Source: Candidatus Avimicrobium faecavium (GTDB taxonomy: Bacteria > Bacillota > Clostridia > Oscillospirales > Ruminococcaceae). From it: DNA of 35,338 nucleotides. The notes beneath the pieces were generated by a model. That model was not told where the DNA came from, searched no databases, and worked only from the letters and a program-made list of their open reading frames with translations. A program made the position numbers and the translations under genes. Of this stretch, positions 17,668 through 25,024 are shown in pieces (the stretch's first letter is position 1; every line of letters begins with the position of its first letter). Location of the stretch: the NCBI GenBank assembly GCA_904419105.1, contig CAJFQR010000003.1, positions 1 to 35,338 on the forward strand. The letters run 5' to 3'.

Positions 17668-17737
17668 TCCGCCCTCCCCGCCGGTCGGCGTGGAAAGCCC
17701 TGCCCCCGGGAGCACCCCCGGTGGGACAGCAGAAGAT

Positions 17738-17766
17738 ATTATAGCGGTTTTTCCGGAAAATTGCAA
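17738..17766 (-). promoter_or_regulatory. Promoter of queT
   Basis: Minus strand -35 TTGCAA (17761-17766) and -10 TATAAT (17738-17743), spacer 17 bp. Transcription from about 17731 gives a leader of about 115 nt holding the riboswitch-like element. Confidence 0.75.
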
Positions 17767-17784
17767 ATAATTCCCCGCAAAACC

Positions 17785-17813
17785 TTGCCAATCCGCCCGG
17801 GATTCGGTAAACT
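17785..17813 (+). promoter_or_regulatory. Promoter of pyrK-pyrD-ruvX
   Basis: Plus strand -35 TTGCCA (17785-17790) and -10 TAAACT (17808-17813), spacer 17 bp. It is divergent from the queT promoter. The leader contains a GGC-CCGG-TTCA-CCGG-CC hairpin (about 17825-17843); I see no clear PyrR-binding consensus. Confidence 0.55.
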
Positions 17814-17879
17814 GTTGTGTAGAGGCTCCGGTTCACCGGGCCGACAGGCAAGAAAAACCTTGTTTTGGAGGGCGTTGTT

Positions 17880-18653
17880 ATGTCGTATATACAGAATGTC
17901 TATCCCATTCTATCCCGCGATGCCATCGCCCGGGATGTGTTCGATTTTGTCGTGCACTGCCCGGAGATGGCCAGCCAGGCACAGCCGGGGCAGTTTGTCC
18001 ACATCCGGGCGGCCGGGCACACGCTGCGCCGGCCCATCTCCATCTGTGAGATCGACCGGGAAAAGGGCACGCTGCGGCTGGTCTTTGAGGTGCGGGGCTC
18101 CGGCACCGAGATGTTGTCCATGCTGCCGGCCGGCGGCCTGATGGACCTGCTGGGGCCGCTGGGCAACGGGTTCACCATGCTCCCGGCCGACCGCTCTGCC
18201 ATCGTGGTCGGCGGCGGCATCGGCACCCCGCCCCTGCTGGAGGTGGCCAAACACTATGCGGAAAACGGCACCGCCATCCTCGGCTTCCGGGACGCAGCCC
18301 ATGTGATCCTGGACGAGGACTTTGACGCCTGTGGCTGCGATCTGCGCCTTGCCACCGATGACGGCAGCCGCGGCCACCACGGCTTTGTCACCGACCTGCT
18401 GCGCCAGCGCCTGGCCGAGGGCAATGCCGATATCATCTACGCCTGCGGCCCCAAGGGGATGCTCCAGGCGGTGGCCGCTCTGGCGGAGGAGTTCGGCGTG
18501 CGGTGTGAGCTCTCCCTCGAGGAGCGTATGGCCTGCGGCGTCGGCGCCTGCCTGGGCTGTGCCACGCCGATCCGCACCCCGGACGGCGGCATGACCTACA
18601 AGCATGTCTGCAAGGACGGCCCTGTATTCGATGCGAAAGAGGTGATCTTCTAA
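17880..18653 (+). CDS. pyrK: Dihydroorotate dehydrogenase electron transfer subunit
   Basis: PyrK passes electrons from the PyrD flavin through FAD and a [2Fe-2S] cluster to NAD+, completing the class 1B dihydroorotate dehydrogenase. The protein has 257 residues. It has an FAD-binding barrel with RRPISICEID (about 50-59), an NAD-binding domain with GGGIGTPPLLEVAKHY, and a C-terminal cluster motif C-x4-C-x2-C (MACGVGACLGCAT) with the fourth cysteine in YKHVCKDGPVF. The ATG at 17880 has GGAGG 8 nt upstream; an in-frame TTG at 17865 lies before that site. The stop codon overlaps the pyrD start by one base. Confidence 0.96.
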   Translation: MSYIQNVYPILSRDAIARDVFDFVVHCPEMASQAQPGQFVHIRAAGHTLRRPISICEIDREKGTLRLVFEVRGSGTEMLSMLPAGGLMDLLGPLGNGFTMLPADRSAIVVGGGIGTPPLLEVAKHYAENGTAILGFRDAAHVILDEDFDACGCDLRLATDDGSRGHHGFVTDLLRQRLAEGNADIIYACGPKGMLQAVAALAEEFGVRCELSLEERMACGVGACLGCATPIRTPDGGMTYKHVCKDGPVFDAKEVIF

Positions 18654-19564
18654 TGGCGAACCTGAAAGTCAATGTGGCCGGTGTGGAGTTCAAAAACCCG
18701 GTCATCACTGCCTCCGGCTGCTATGGCTTCGGCCAGGAGTATGAAAAGATGTACCCGCTCTCCAAACTGGGCGGCATCTGCCTGAAAGGCACCACCTACA
18801 ACGAAAAGCTCGGCAATCCCCCGCCCCGCATCGCCGAGACCCCCGCCGGTATGCTCAACTCGGTGGGCCTGCAGAACCCCGGCGTCAAGCACCTGCTGGA
18901 GGAGGACCTGCCCTATCTGCTGGACAAAGGCACCGTGCTGATCGCCAACGCTGCCGGCTCCACTCCGGACGACTACCGGATGCTGGTGGAGGAGCTGGAC
19001 AAGTCCCCGATTGACATGATCGAGCTGAACATCTCCTGCCCGAATGTCAAGAGCGGCGGCCTCACCTTCGGCGCCAGCTGCGAGGACGCGGCGGCGATGG
19101 TCCGGCTCATCCGCAAGGCCACCACCAAGCCGCTGATGGTCAAGCTCACTCCGAATGTCACCGATATCGTCTCCATCGCCAAGGCGGTGGAGGCCGAGGG
19201 TGCAGACGCCATCTCGCTGATCAACACACTGGTGGGTATGCGCATCGACATCGAATCCCGCCGTCCGGTGCTGCATCAGAACACCGGCGGTCTCTCCGGC
19301 CCGGCGGTGTTCCCGGTGGCGCTGGCCATGGTGTGGAAGGTGGCTTCGGCGGTAAAGATCCCCGTCGTCGGCCTCGGCGGCATCGAAAAATGGCAGGACG
19401 CCATCGAAATGATGCTGGCCGGCGCCCGTGCCATCGAAATCGGCACCGCGCTGTTCTATGACCCCTACGCCCCGCTGAAGATCATCGACGGCATCAACGA
19501 GTGGCTGGACCGGGAGGGCATCGCCGACATCAACGAGATCGTCGGCACGGTGCGCCCCTGGTAA
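18653..19564 (+). CDS. pyrD: Dihydroorotate dehydrogenase, class 1B catalytic subunit
   Basis: Oxidises dihydroorotate to orotate in pyrimidine synthesis, using FMN, in a complex with PyrK. The protein has 303 residues and a TIM-barrel fold. It shows the N-terminal FKNPVITASGCYGFG, the FMN/substrate segment ELNISCPNVKSGG with catalytic cysteine C129, VKLTPNVTDI, the NTGGLSGPA loop, and the phosphate-binding GLGGIEKWQDAIEMMLAGARAIEIGTA region. A cysteine base and a neighbouring pyrK both point to class 1B rather than 1A or 2. Translation is probably coupled to pyrK (TAATG). Confidence 0.97.
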   Translation: MANLKVNVAGVEFKNPVITASGCYGFGQEYEKMYPLSKLGGICLKGTTYNEKLGNPPPRIAETPAGMLNSVGLQNPGVKHLLEEDLPYLLDKGTVLIANAAGSTPDDYRMLVEELDKSPIDMIELNISCPNVKSGGLTFGASCEDAAAMVRLIRKATTKPLMVKLTPNVTDIVSIAKAVEAEGADAISLINTLVGMRIDIESRRPVLHQNTGGLSGPAVFPVALAMVWKVASAVKIPVVGLGGIEKWQDAIEMMLAGARAIEIGTALFYDPYAPLKIIDGINEWLDREGIADINEIVGTVRPW

Positions 19565-19576
19565 CGGAGGGAAACC

Positions 19577-20002
19577 ATGAAGATCTTAGCCGTGGACTAC
19601 GGCGACGCCCGCACCGGATTGGCGGTGTGTGACGCCGGCGAGCTGCTGGCCCGCCCGGTGACGGTGATCCACTCCCACAAGATGGAGGAGGTCCTCACCC
19701 AGACGGCTGCCGCCGCCAGAAGCGAGGGGGCCGGGCGCATCGTCGTCGGCAACCCGATCAATATGAACGGCACCGCCGGGCCACGCAGTGAGCTCTGCCA
19801 GGCCTTTGCCGACCGGCTGCGGGAGCTCTCCGGGCTGCCGGTGGTCCTCTGGGACGAACGCAGCACCACCGTCTCGGCCATCGGGATCCTCAACACCACC
19901 GACACCCGGGGCAAAAAGCGCAAGGCGGTGGTGGACGCTGTCGCCGCCACCCTGATCCTCGAGAGCTATCTCGCCTACCGAAAAAACCACCCGGAGGACT
20001 GA
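19577..20002 (+). CDS. ruvX: Putative pre-16S rRNA nuclease / Holliday junction resolvase-like (YqgF)
   Basis: A 141-residue RNase H-fold protein. The opening ILAVDYGDARTGLAV carries the first catalytic aspartate (D7); VVGNPINMNGT, LWDERSTTVSA and the late DAVAATLIL supply the remaining family motifs and acidic residues. The E. coli homologue trims the 5' end of 16S rRNA, and some relatives cut Holliday junctions; the rRNA role is the better-supported one for the family. GGAGG lies before the ATG, 12 bp after pyrD, so it is in the pyrK-pyrD transcript. That linkage with pyrimidine genes has no obvious functional reason. Confidence 0.93.
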   Translation: MKILAVDYGDARTGLAVCDAGELLARPVTVIHSHKMEEVLTQTAAAARSEGAGRIVVGNPINMNGTAGPRSELCQAFADRLRELSGLPVVLWDERSTTVSAIGILNTTDTRGKKRKAVVDAVAATLILESYLAYRKNHPED

Positions 20003-20014
20003 GTCCCCGGACAG

Positions 20015-20045
20015 AAAAAACCAGGGCAGACTGCCCTGGTTTTTC
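20015..20045. terminator. Terminator after ruvX
   Basis: AAACCAGGGCA-GAC-TGCCCTGGTTT with an A-run before and a T-run after: an 11-bp stem that ends the pyrK-pyrD-ruvX transcript. Confidence 0.92.
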
Positions 20046-20198
20046 ATTTGAGAAGGGGGACCTGTTGAAGCACCGACTGCCGGTGGCTGCCCACCAATCA
20101 AATTCGAGTTTACCTTCGGCGAGAGCTCCGCTTTCAAACGGTGCCGGTCCCGGTTTGACCTTCAACCGGACAAGGCAGGTCTGTCCCCTCTTCGCAGC
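20046..20198. other. Intergenic segment between two terminators
   Basis: About 150 bp with no convincing gene. It holds overlapping small hairpins (CACCG-ACTGC-CGGTG and GGTGG-CTGC-CCACC near 20075-20100) and a related CGGTGCCGGTCCCGG stretch near 20140. I see no promoter in it. Confidence 0.3.
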
Positions 20199-20227
20199 AA
20201 AAAGCCTCCGCGAATGCGGAGGCTTTT
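20199..20227. terminator. Terminator after the DUF6612-like lipoprotein
   Basis: AAAAGCCTCCGC-GAAT-GCGGAGGCTTTT: a perfect 12-bp stem with a tetraloop, 15 bp beyond the stop of the minus-strand gene. Confidence 0.9.
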
Positions 20228-20242
20228 GGATCGATGCCTGTA

Positions 20243-21028
20243 TTATGCGGCCATGGCGCCGGCGAGGACATCGTGATCGACTTCCTCATAGCTGTCCAGG
20301 TCGTCCGGGAAGGAGACGGTGACCGCATCGCCGACGGCGTTGTACTCAATACTGATATCCATTACATAGCCCAGCGACTGGCCCTCAGCGGTCATATCCA
20401 TATCCATGTGGACATTGTCGCTGATGACATTGTATTCCTTGTCAATAACGCAGGTGCCGTTCATCTCATTGATGACAAAGCTGCCGGTCTCACCCAGGAT
20501 ATCGTCCATACCCTCCAGGGCGCCGTCCAGATAGTCGTTCAGGCGGTCCTGAGCGATGGAGTAGGTAAAGACATAGTTGCCGTTTTCGTCCTCGGTCATC
20601 TCCAGCTTTTCCATAAAATCGCGGGAGGTGGCGGTGTTCATCTGTGCCTGCCCGGCTACTTCCGAGTAGTCAAATGGAGCCTTGACCTTGGTGGAGCCGT
20701 CGCTCATATAGAAGTAACCGTCCTTGAAATACTCCTCCACCTGCATCGAGGTGCCCAGCACATCGGTGCTCAGGATCATGGCCATCTCCATATCGCTGGA
20801 GGTGGCATTCTTGAGCTGGATCCTGGCATCCATACCCATGGACAGGCTCATGCCGCCCATATCCATATCCATTGAAATGGTCATATCCCCGTCTACGGCA
20901 TCCAGCTCCTGGCTCTTGGCGATGGCCTGGTCGTAGATCTCCTCCGGTGTAAGTGCCTCTTCGCTGCTGCATCCGGTCATGGACAGCGCCAGTGTGGCGC
21001 CAAGGAGCAGCGCAAGCAGTTTTTTCAT
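20243..21028 (-). CDS. DUF6612-like lipoprotein
   Basis: A 261-residue exported lipoprotein. The signal peptide KKLLALLLGATLALSMTGC ends at Cys20 in a lipobox MTGC. The mature part starts EEALTPEEIYDQAIAKSQELDAVDGDMTISMDMDM and is rich in Met and Asp in alternating strands, including MDMDMTAEGQSLGYVMDISIEY later. The pattern resembles the DUF6612 / LolA-like fold group of Firmicute lipoproteins, whose role is not established; a lipid- or peptide-holding role is possible. The Met-rich strands could be simply hydrophobic cup-facing residues or could bind metal. AGGAGG lies 8 nt before the ATG. It has its own promoter and terminator. Confidence 0.8.
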   Translation of the reverse strand: MKKLLALLLGATLALSMTGCSSEEALTPEEIYDQAIAKSQELDAVDGDMTISMDMDMGGMSLSMGMDARIQLKNATSSDMEMAMILSTDVLGTSMQVEEYFKDGYFYMSDGSTKVKAPFDYSEVAGQAQMNTATSRDFMEKLEMTEDENGNYVFTYSIAQDRLNDYLDGALEGMDDILGETGSFVINEMNGTCVIDKEYNVISDNVHMDMDMTAEGQSLGYVMDISIEYNAVGDAVTVSFPDDLDSYEEVDHDVLAGAMAA

Positions 21029-21095
21029 ACAGATCTCCTCCTGTTCCGCCGCCGGGCCGTCTGTCCGGCGGAGCCGATGGGTTTCATTTATCTCT

Positions 21096-21124
21096 ATCTT
21101 ACCAGACTTTCCAGCCCTTTACAA
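21096..21124 (-). promoter_or_regulatory. Promoter of the DUF6612-like lipoprotein
   Basis: Minus strand -35 TTGTAA (21119-21124), -10 TAAGAT (21096-21101) with a TGG extension, spacer 17 bp. Confidence 0.6.
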
Positions 21125-21214
21125 GTGCCGTATTGTAGAAATTGCCCGCTTATTTTGGGGTACATTCGCTGAACATCCGGGCAGGATTACCAAAAAAATC
21201 TTTCCCCTTTGGAC

Positions 21215-21252
21215 AAAAAAGACCGGACCCGGGAGATCGTCCCGAGTCCGGT
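21215..21252 (-). terminator. Terminator after the SSEPG lipoprotein gene
   Basis: Arms ACCGGACTCGGGA / TCCCGGGTCCGGT (13 bp, one G-T pair) with a 5-nt loop, followed on the minus strand by CTTTTTT. Confidence 0.92.
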
Positions 21253-21263
21253 AACCCTCTGTT

Positions 21264-21842
21264 TTATTCGGCGCCGCCCTCATCGGAAGCCTGCGGCTGC
21301 AGCAGTTCGGTGAGGATGTTCTTCACTGTTTCATATCGGTCCGGATCGTAGCTGTCGTACCGGTTCGGGCTGCCGGCGTCGGCCAGCAGTGCCAGGCTTT
21401 CGGCGTCCCCTGCCAGCACTCCTTCCGCGGCACCGGTGACGGCATAGAAGGTCTCCCGCACCATCTCCAGCGTATCCGGGGCGGCGGCATTCATCCAGGC
21501 GGTCACTCCCTGGCGCAGCGTCTCCTCGTCGGCGGTGTCATAGCCCTCGGCGTAGTTCAAGATGCCGCAGGCGGCGATGTACACCTTCAGGCTGCTTCCG
21601 GCGGTGCCTGGCTGGTAAGCGGTCAGGGCGTCCATCATCTCGGTAACGGCGGAGGTGTCCAGCGGCTCGCCGGAACCGGGCTCACTGGAGCCAAGCTCGC
21701 TGGAGCCAGGCTCACTGGAGCCAGGCTCGCTGGAGGATACCTCGCCGGAAGCGGATCCGCCGGAGCTGCCGGTACCGGTTGTGCTGCACCCGGCCAACAG
21801 ACAGAGCCCGGCGGCGAGGCACAGGGCAAGAAGTCGTTTCAT
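21264..21842 (-). CDS. Putative lipoprotein with SSEPG-repeat linker
   Basis: A 192-residue exported lipoprotein of unknown function. The signal peptide KRLLALCLAAGLCLLAGC ends in the lipobox LAGC. A low-complexity linker follows, with about four copies of a five-residue unit (SSEPG, one SSELG) encoded by 15-bp DNA repeats at about 21680-21736. The C-terminal domain (from about residue 60) is alpha-helical by appearance (TEMMDALTAYQPGTAGSSLKVY, then ESLALLADAGSPNRYD) and I do not recognise it. I use the ATG at 21842 with AAGGAAG about 8 nt upstream, rather than the in-frame GTG at 21851. A TACAAT -10 is present at 21866-21871. Confidence 0.78.
   Translation of the reverse strand: MKRLLALCLAAGLCLLAGCSTTGTGSSGGSASGEVSSSEPGSSEPGSSELGSSEPGSGEPLDTSAVTEMMDALTAYQPGTAGSSLKVYIAACGILNYAEGYDTADEETLRQGVTAWMNAAAPDTLEMVRETFYAVTGAAEGVLAGDAESLALLADAGSPNRYDSYDPDRYETVKNILTELLQPQASDEGGAE
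21681..21736 (-). repeat. 15-bp tandem repeat in the lipoprotein linker
   Basis: About four imperfect copies of a 15-bp unit (on the plus strand ctcactggagccagg and near variants such as ctcgctggagccagg) encode SSEPG units. The frame is kept by the unit length, so copy-number change would alter linker length without breaking the protein. Confidence 0.75.
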
Positions 21843-21929
21843 ATCATTCACTTCCTTTCCCCACTATTGTAGCCCGGCTTTGTGACCGCTGCCGCAAAAA
21901 AGCGGAAACTTTTCGTGAACAGCGCCCGG

Positions 21930-22424
21930 TCATCCGGCGGTCTTCTGGAAGGCGATGCGCTCCTCGTGGTCCCGCACATAGACAATGCCGCACTGGGTAA
22001 AGCCGTTTTTCTCCAGTGTGTGGCGCATCGGCCGGTTGTCCCGGTGTGTGTCGATGCGCACATTGCCGCACTGGTCATAGCACCACTGCAGGCAGAAGCT
22101 GCCGACCCCATGGGTGGAGCGGTCGCTGGTGATCCGGTGGACCACACCGTAGGGGGCGTCGTTCAGCCAGGCGCCGTCAAAGATCTCGGCGTAGTCCGCC
22201 TCCTCCCGCCCGGTGTAGAAGGCGAAGGTGCCCACCACCCGGCCGCCGTCATCCTCACAGACGTAGCTGATGCCGGTTGCGATGTCCTCCTTCAGCGTGT
22301 CCTCCGCCGGGAAGCCCTCCGGCCACTGGGTCGGGTTGCCGTTTGCCGCCATAAAGGCCCGGGCCCCGGCGTAGAGCTCCTGCATCCGGGGGAGGTCCTC
22401 CGGTCTTGAGTGTCTGATGCGCAT
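21930..22424 (-). CDS. GNAT family N-acetyltransferase
   Basis: A 164-residue acetyl-CoA-dependent acetyltransferase of the GNAT fold. The N-terminal RIRHSRPEDLPRMQELYAGA is the usual first strand and helix; strand 4 and motif A correspond to GVVHRITSDRSTHGVGSFCL, and motif B to NRPMRHTLEKNGFTQCGIVYV. The pyrophosphate loop reads STHGVGS instead of the more common R/Q-G-x-G-x-G/A, still compatible with acetyl-CoA binding. Substrate unknown. AGGAGG lies 9 nt before the ATG. It has its own promoter and follows the terminator of the amino acid transporter genes. Confidence 0.88.
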   Translation of the reverse strand: MRIRHSRPEDLPRMQELYAGARAFMAANGNPTQWPEGFPAEDTLKEDIATGISYVCEDDGGRVVGTFAFYTGREEADYAEIFDGAWLNDAPYGVVHRITSDRSTHGVGSFCLQWCYDQCGNVRIDTHRDNRPMRHTLEKNGFTQCGIVYVRDHEERIAFQKTAG

Positions 22425-22464
22425 AACTATTCTCCTCCTGTCCCCGCGGGGAGTGTTTTTTACT

Positions 22465-22494
22465 ATGATAGCGGAAAAAAGCCGCCGCTGTCAA
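22465..22494 (-). promoter_or_regulatory. Promoter of the GNAT gene
   Basis: Minus strand -35 TTGACA (22489-22494) and -10 TATCAT (22465-22470), spacer 18 bp with a run of six T. Confidence 0.7.
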
Positions 22495-22506
22495 CCGCCC
22501 GATACG

Positions 22507-22535
22507 AAAAAACGCCGGCGTTGACCGGCGTTTTC
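22507..22535. terminator. Terminator of the amino acid ABC transporter genes
   Basis: AAAACGCCGG-CGTTGA-CCGGCGTTTT, 9 bp after the ATPase stop codon on the minus strand. Confidence 0.88.
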
Positions 22536-22543
22536 CATACCCC

Positions 22544-23275
22544 TCAGAGCACCTTCGAGAGGAAATCCTGCAAACGGGGGTTCTGCGGGTGGGCAAAGAG
22601 CTCGGCGGGGGTGTTCTCCTCGAGCATCCTGCCGCCGTCCAGGAAGATGACCCGGGTGGCCACCTCCCGGGCAAAGCCCATCTCGTGGGTGACCAGCACC
22701 ATCGTCATACCGGCCTCGGCCAGCTCCTTCATGACATCCAGCACCTCCCCGACCATCTCCGGATCCAGAGCGGAGGTGGGCTCGTCAAAGAGCATGATCT
22801 CCGGCTCCATGCACAGGCTTCGGGCGATGGCCACACGCTGCTTCTGGCCGCCGGAGAGCTTGGACGGGTAGGCGTCCCGCTTGTCCGCCAGGCCCACACG
22901 GGCCAGCAGTTCCATGGCCCGCTGTTCTGCCGCGGCCTTGTCCAGGCCGAGCACCTGCATCGGCGCCAGCGTCAGGTTTTCCAGCACCGTCATGTGCGGG
23001 AACAGGTTGAAGTGCTGGAACACGAATCCGATCTTGATACGCAGCTTTTCCAGCTTCTTGTGGTCCTTTGTGTCCAGATCCAGCAGCTCGCCGTCGATGT
23101 ACACCTCGCCCTCCTCCGGCTTTTCCAGACCGGCGATGCACCGCAGCAATGTGGACTTGCCCGAGCCGGAGGGACCGATCAGGCAGATGATCTCCCCCTT
23201 TTCCACCTCGAGGTTCGCGTGGTCGACGGCCTTGAGGTCGCCGAAACTTTTGGATACATTCTTCAGACTAATCAC
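22544..23275 (-). CDS. Polar amino acid ABC transporter, ATP-binding protein (GlnQ type)
   Basis: Cytoplasmic ATPase that powers amino acid uptake; 243 residues, the family norm. Walker A is GPSGSGKST (about 33-41), the Q-loop lies in FVFQHFNLFPHMTVLENL, the ABC signature is LSGGQKQRVAIARSL, Walker B is IMLFDEPTSALDPEM, and the H-loop is VTHEMGFAREV. The Q-loop context FQHFNLFPHMT is characteristic of the polar amino acid (PAAT, GlnQ/HisP) subfamily. The start is a GTG at 23275, overlapping the permease stop by 8 nt, so the two are translationally linked. Which amino acid is carried cannot be told from this subunit. Confidence 0.95.
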   Translation of the reverse strand: MISLKNVSKSFGDLKAVDHANLEVEKGEIICLIGPSGSGKSTLLRCIAGLEKPEEGEVYIDGELLDLDTKDHKKLEKLRIKIGFVFQHFNLFPHMTVLENLTLAPMQVLGLDKAAAEQRAMELLARVGLADKRDAYPSKLSGGQKQRVAIARSLCMEPEIMLFDEPTSALDPEMVGEVLDVMKELAEAGMTMVLVTHEMGFAREVATRVIFLDGGRMLEENTPAELFAHPQNPRLQDFLSKVL

Positions 23276-23951
23276 TGAGGGCCATCCTTTCCTCCAGCCT
23301 CTTGGAGAAGCGGGAAATCGTGAGTGTAAGTGCCAGATAGATCACCGATGCCATCAGCAGCGGCGGCACATAGTTGTAGGTACGGGTGCCGATGGTCTTG
23401 GCCGCCTGCAGCAGCTCCACCACGCCGATGGTGGACAGCAGCGACGAGTCCTTGATCAGCGTGATGAACTCGCTGACCATCGGCGGGATGATGCGCTTGA
23501 AGGCCTGGGGCAGGATGATGTAGCGCATCATCTGGATATAGCCCAGGCCCAGCGTCTCACTGGCTTCCCACTGGCCCTTGTCCACCGCCTGGATCGCCGA
23601 GCGGATCAGCTCGGAGGTGTAGGCGCCGGAGTTGATGGCCATGGCCACCACGCCGATGACATAGACGCTGGGGTTAAAGGGCTCGCCGGTGATGGCCCGG
23701 ACGATGGACGGCACACCGAGGTAGAAGAACAGGATCTGCAGCATCATTGGCGTGCCGCGGATCACCTCCACATAGACGGTGGCGATGCCGTGGGTGATCT
23801 TGTTCCTGGAGATGCGCCCGGCGGCTCCCAGCACACCGAGCACCAGACCGCACACCAGCGCCGCCGCGGCAATCCCGATCGAGATACCCGCCGACCGCAG
23901 CAGAAAGGTGATGTTTTCGGCGGTGAGATATTTTTCCAAAATAGTCTGCAT
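23268..23951 (-). CDS. Polar amino acid ABC transporter, permease (HisM/GlnP type)
   Basis: A 227-residue inner-membrane permease with about five helices. The cytoplasmic coupling (EAA) loop reads EASETLGLGYIQMMRYIILPQAFKRIIPP, the classic PAAT form; EVIRGTPMMLQILFFYLG and DSSLLSTIGVVELLQAA are also family hallmarks. One permease gene implies a homodimeric channel. I chose the ATG at 23951, with AGGAGG only 4 nt upstream, because the N-terminus MQTILEKYLTAENITFLL is typical; the frame is open to 24050 but that part lies over the terminator-like hairpin. Confidence 0.95.
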   Translation of the reverse strand: MQTILEKYLTAENITFLLRSAGISIGIAAAALVCGLVLGVLGAAGRISRNKITHGIATVYVEVIRGTPMMLQILFFYLGVPSIVRAITGEPFNPSVYVIGVVAMAINSGAYTSELIRSAIQAVDKGQWEASETLGLGYIQMMRYIILPQAFKRIIPPMVSEFITLIKDSSLLSTIGVVELLQAAKTIGTRTYNYVPPLLMASVIYLALTLTISRFSKRLEERMALSD

Positions 23952-24023
23952 ACTGCCTCCTGGTTTCAAAACGATGTGAAAATCATACCATATCCCGGTC
24001 CGGTTTGCAAACCCCCGGGACGG

Positions 24024-24055
24024 AAAAACAGCTTTGCGGCGCCGCCGCAAAGCTG
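24024..24055 (-). terminator. Strong hairpin between binding protein and permease genes
   Basis: CAGCTTTGCGGC / GCCGCAAAGCTG, a perfect 12-bp stem with a 3-nt loop, followed by five T on the minus strand. Inside an operon this should reduce permease and ATPase expression relative to the binding protein. Confidence 0.85.
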
Positions 24056-24076
24056 CTTGCCGGTATCACTGCGGTG

Positions 24077-24967
24077 TCAGGCCGCCGCCTCCTCCAAAGC
24101 AGGCTCCTCCGCCGGAGCTTCGCTGGAGTTGTCGGTCTCGGCGTCTGCCTCCGCGCCGTCGCCGCCCAGGCCCCACTTGGCCTTGAACTCTTCATAGGCA
24201 TCGGAAGCCCGGAACTGGGCGATGGCGTTATTGACCTCCTCGAGCAGGGCGTCGTTGCCGGTGCGCACGATAACCGAGTTCTCCTCGTCGATGAGCGGGG
24301 TCTCCATCACAACGAAACCGTTGGCCTCGGCGTAGTTCTCACCGACCACGCCGTCACAGACCACCGCATCCAGCGCGCCGTTTTTCAGCGCCTCGAACAT
24401 GACGGTGTAGTCGCCGGTGTTGACCACGTTGGCGCCGATCAGCTGCTCCTTGGCAGCCGCCTCACCGGTGGTGCCCAGGCCGGCGCCGACGGTGAGCCCC
24501 TCAAACTGGTCGAAGCTGGTAATGGTAGAGCCCGCCGGCAGCACGACCACCTGCTTGCTCTCCAGATAGGGATCGCTGAACAGGCACTCACGCTCCGGAT
24601 TATAGGTGAAGGCCGCGACGCCGAGGTCAATCTGGCCGGACTGGAGCGCCGTGATGATGGTGGAGAAGTCCATCTGCTGCCAGACCACCTTCACCGGCTT
24701 GTCTTCGGTGCCCATATAGGTGGCCAGCTCCTCCATCATGTCGATGTCAAAGCCCTCGAGCTCGCCGGTGGTGGAAAGGCTCTCATAGGGCGGGTAGTCG
24801 GCAGAGACACCGACGACGATCTCACCCGGGGTGAGGATCTCGTTCTCATAGGCCTTGCCGGTGTAGGTCTCGGCGGTGGAGGACTCCTCGCCGCCGGAGC
24901 AGGCGGTCAGCGAAAGGGCCATGGCGGCCGCCAGCGCAGCGGCGGCGATCTTCTTGAGATTCAGCAT
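24077..24967 (-). CDS. Amino acid ABC transporter substrate-binding lipoprotein
   Basis: A 296-residue lipoprotein that captures an amino acid outside the membrane and delivers it to the permease. The signal peptide MLNLKKIAAAALAAAMALSLTAC ends at Cys23. The family 3 solute-binding fold is clear: ILTPGEIVVGVSADYPPYES, the signature GFDIDMMEELATYMG, MDFSTIITALQSGQIDLGVAAFT, and the second-lobe segment VGAGLGTTGEAAAKEQL. The C-terminus ends in an unusual acidic, Ala/Glu-rich tail (about 265-296) after the normal end of the domain. Ribosome site AAGGAG 9 nt before the ATG. It lies 57 bp after the MBL hydrolase gene with no clear promoter of its own, so it may be co-transcribed with it. Confidence 0.95.
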   Translation of the reverse strand: MLNLKKIAAAALAAAMALSLTACSGGEESSTAETYTGKAYENEILTPGEIVVGVSADYPPYESLSTTGELEGFDIDMMEELATYMGTEDKPVKVVWQQMDFSTIITALQSGQIDLGVAAFTYNPERECLFSDPYLESKQVVVLPAGSTITSFDQFEGLTVGAGLGTTGEAAAKEQLIGANVVNTGDYTVMFEALKNGALDAVVCDGVVGENYAEANGFVVMETPLIDEENSVIVRTGNDALLEEVNNAIAQFRASDAYEEFKAKWGLGGDGAEADAETDNSSEAPAEEPALEEAAA

Positions 24968-25024
24968 ATCCGATTTCTCCTTTTTGTTATCAATATCAAA
25001 AATACAACAGATCGTATGAAAAAC

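Noticed and set aside
17825..17843. PyrR-binding attenuator in the pyrK leader
   Set aside because: A small hairpin is present but lacks the PyrR consensus loop and a following terminator.
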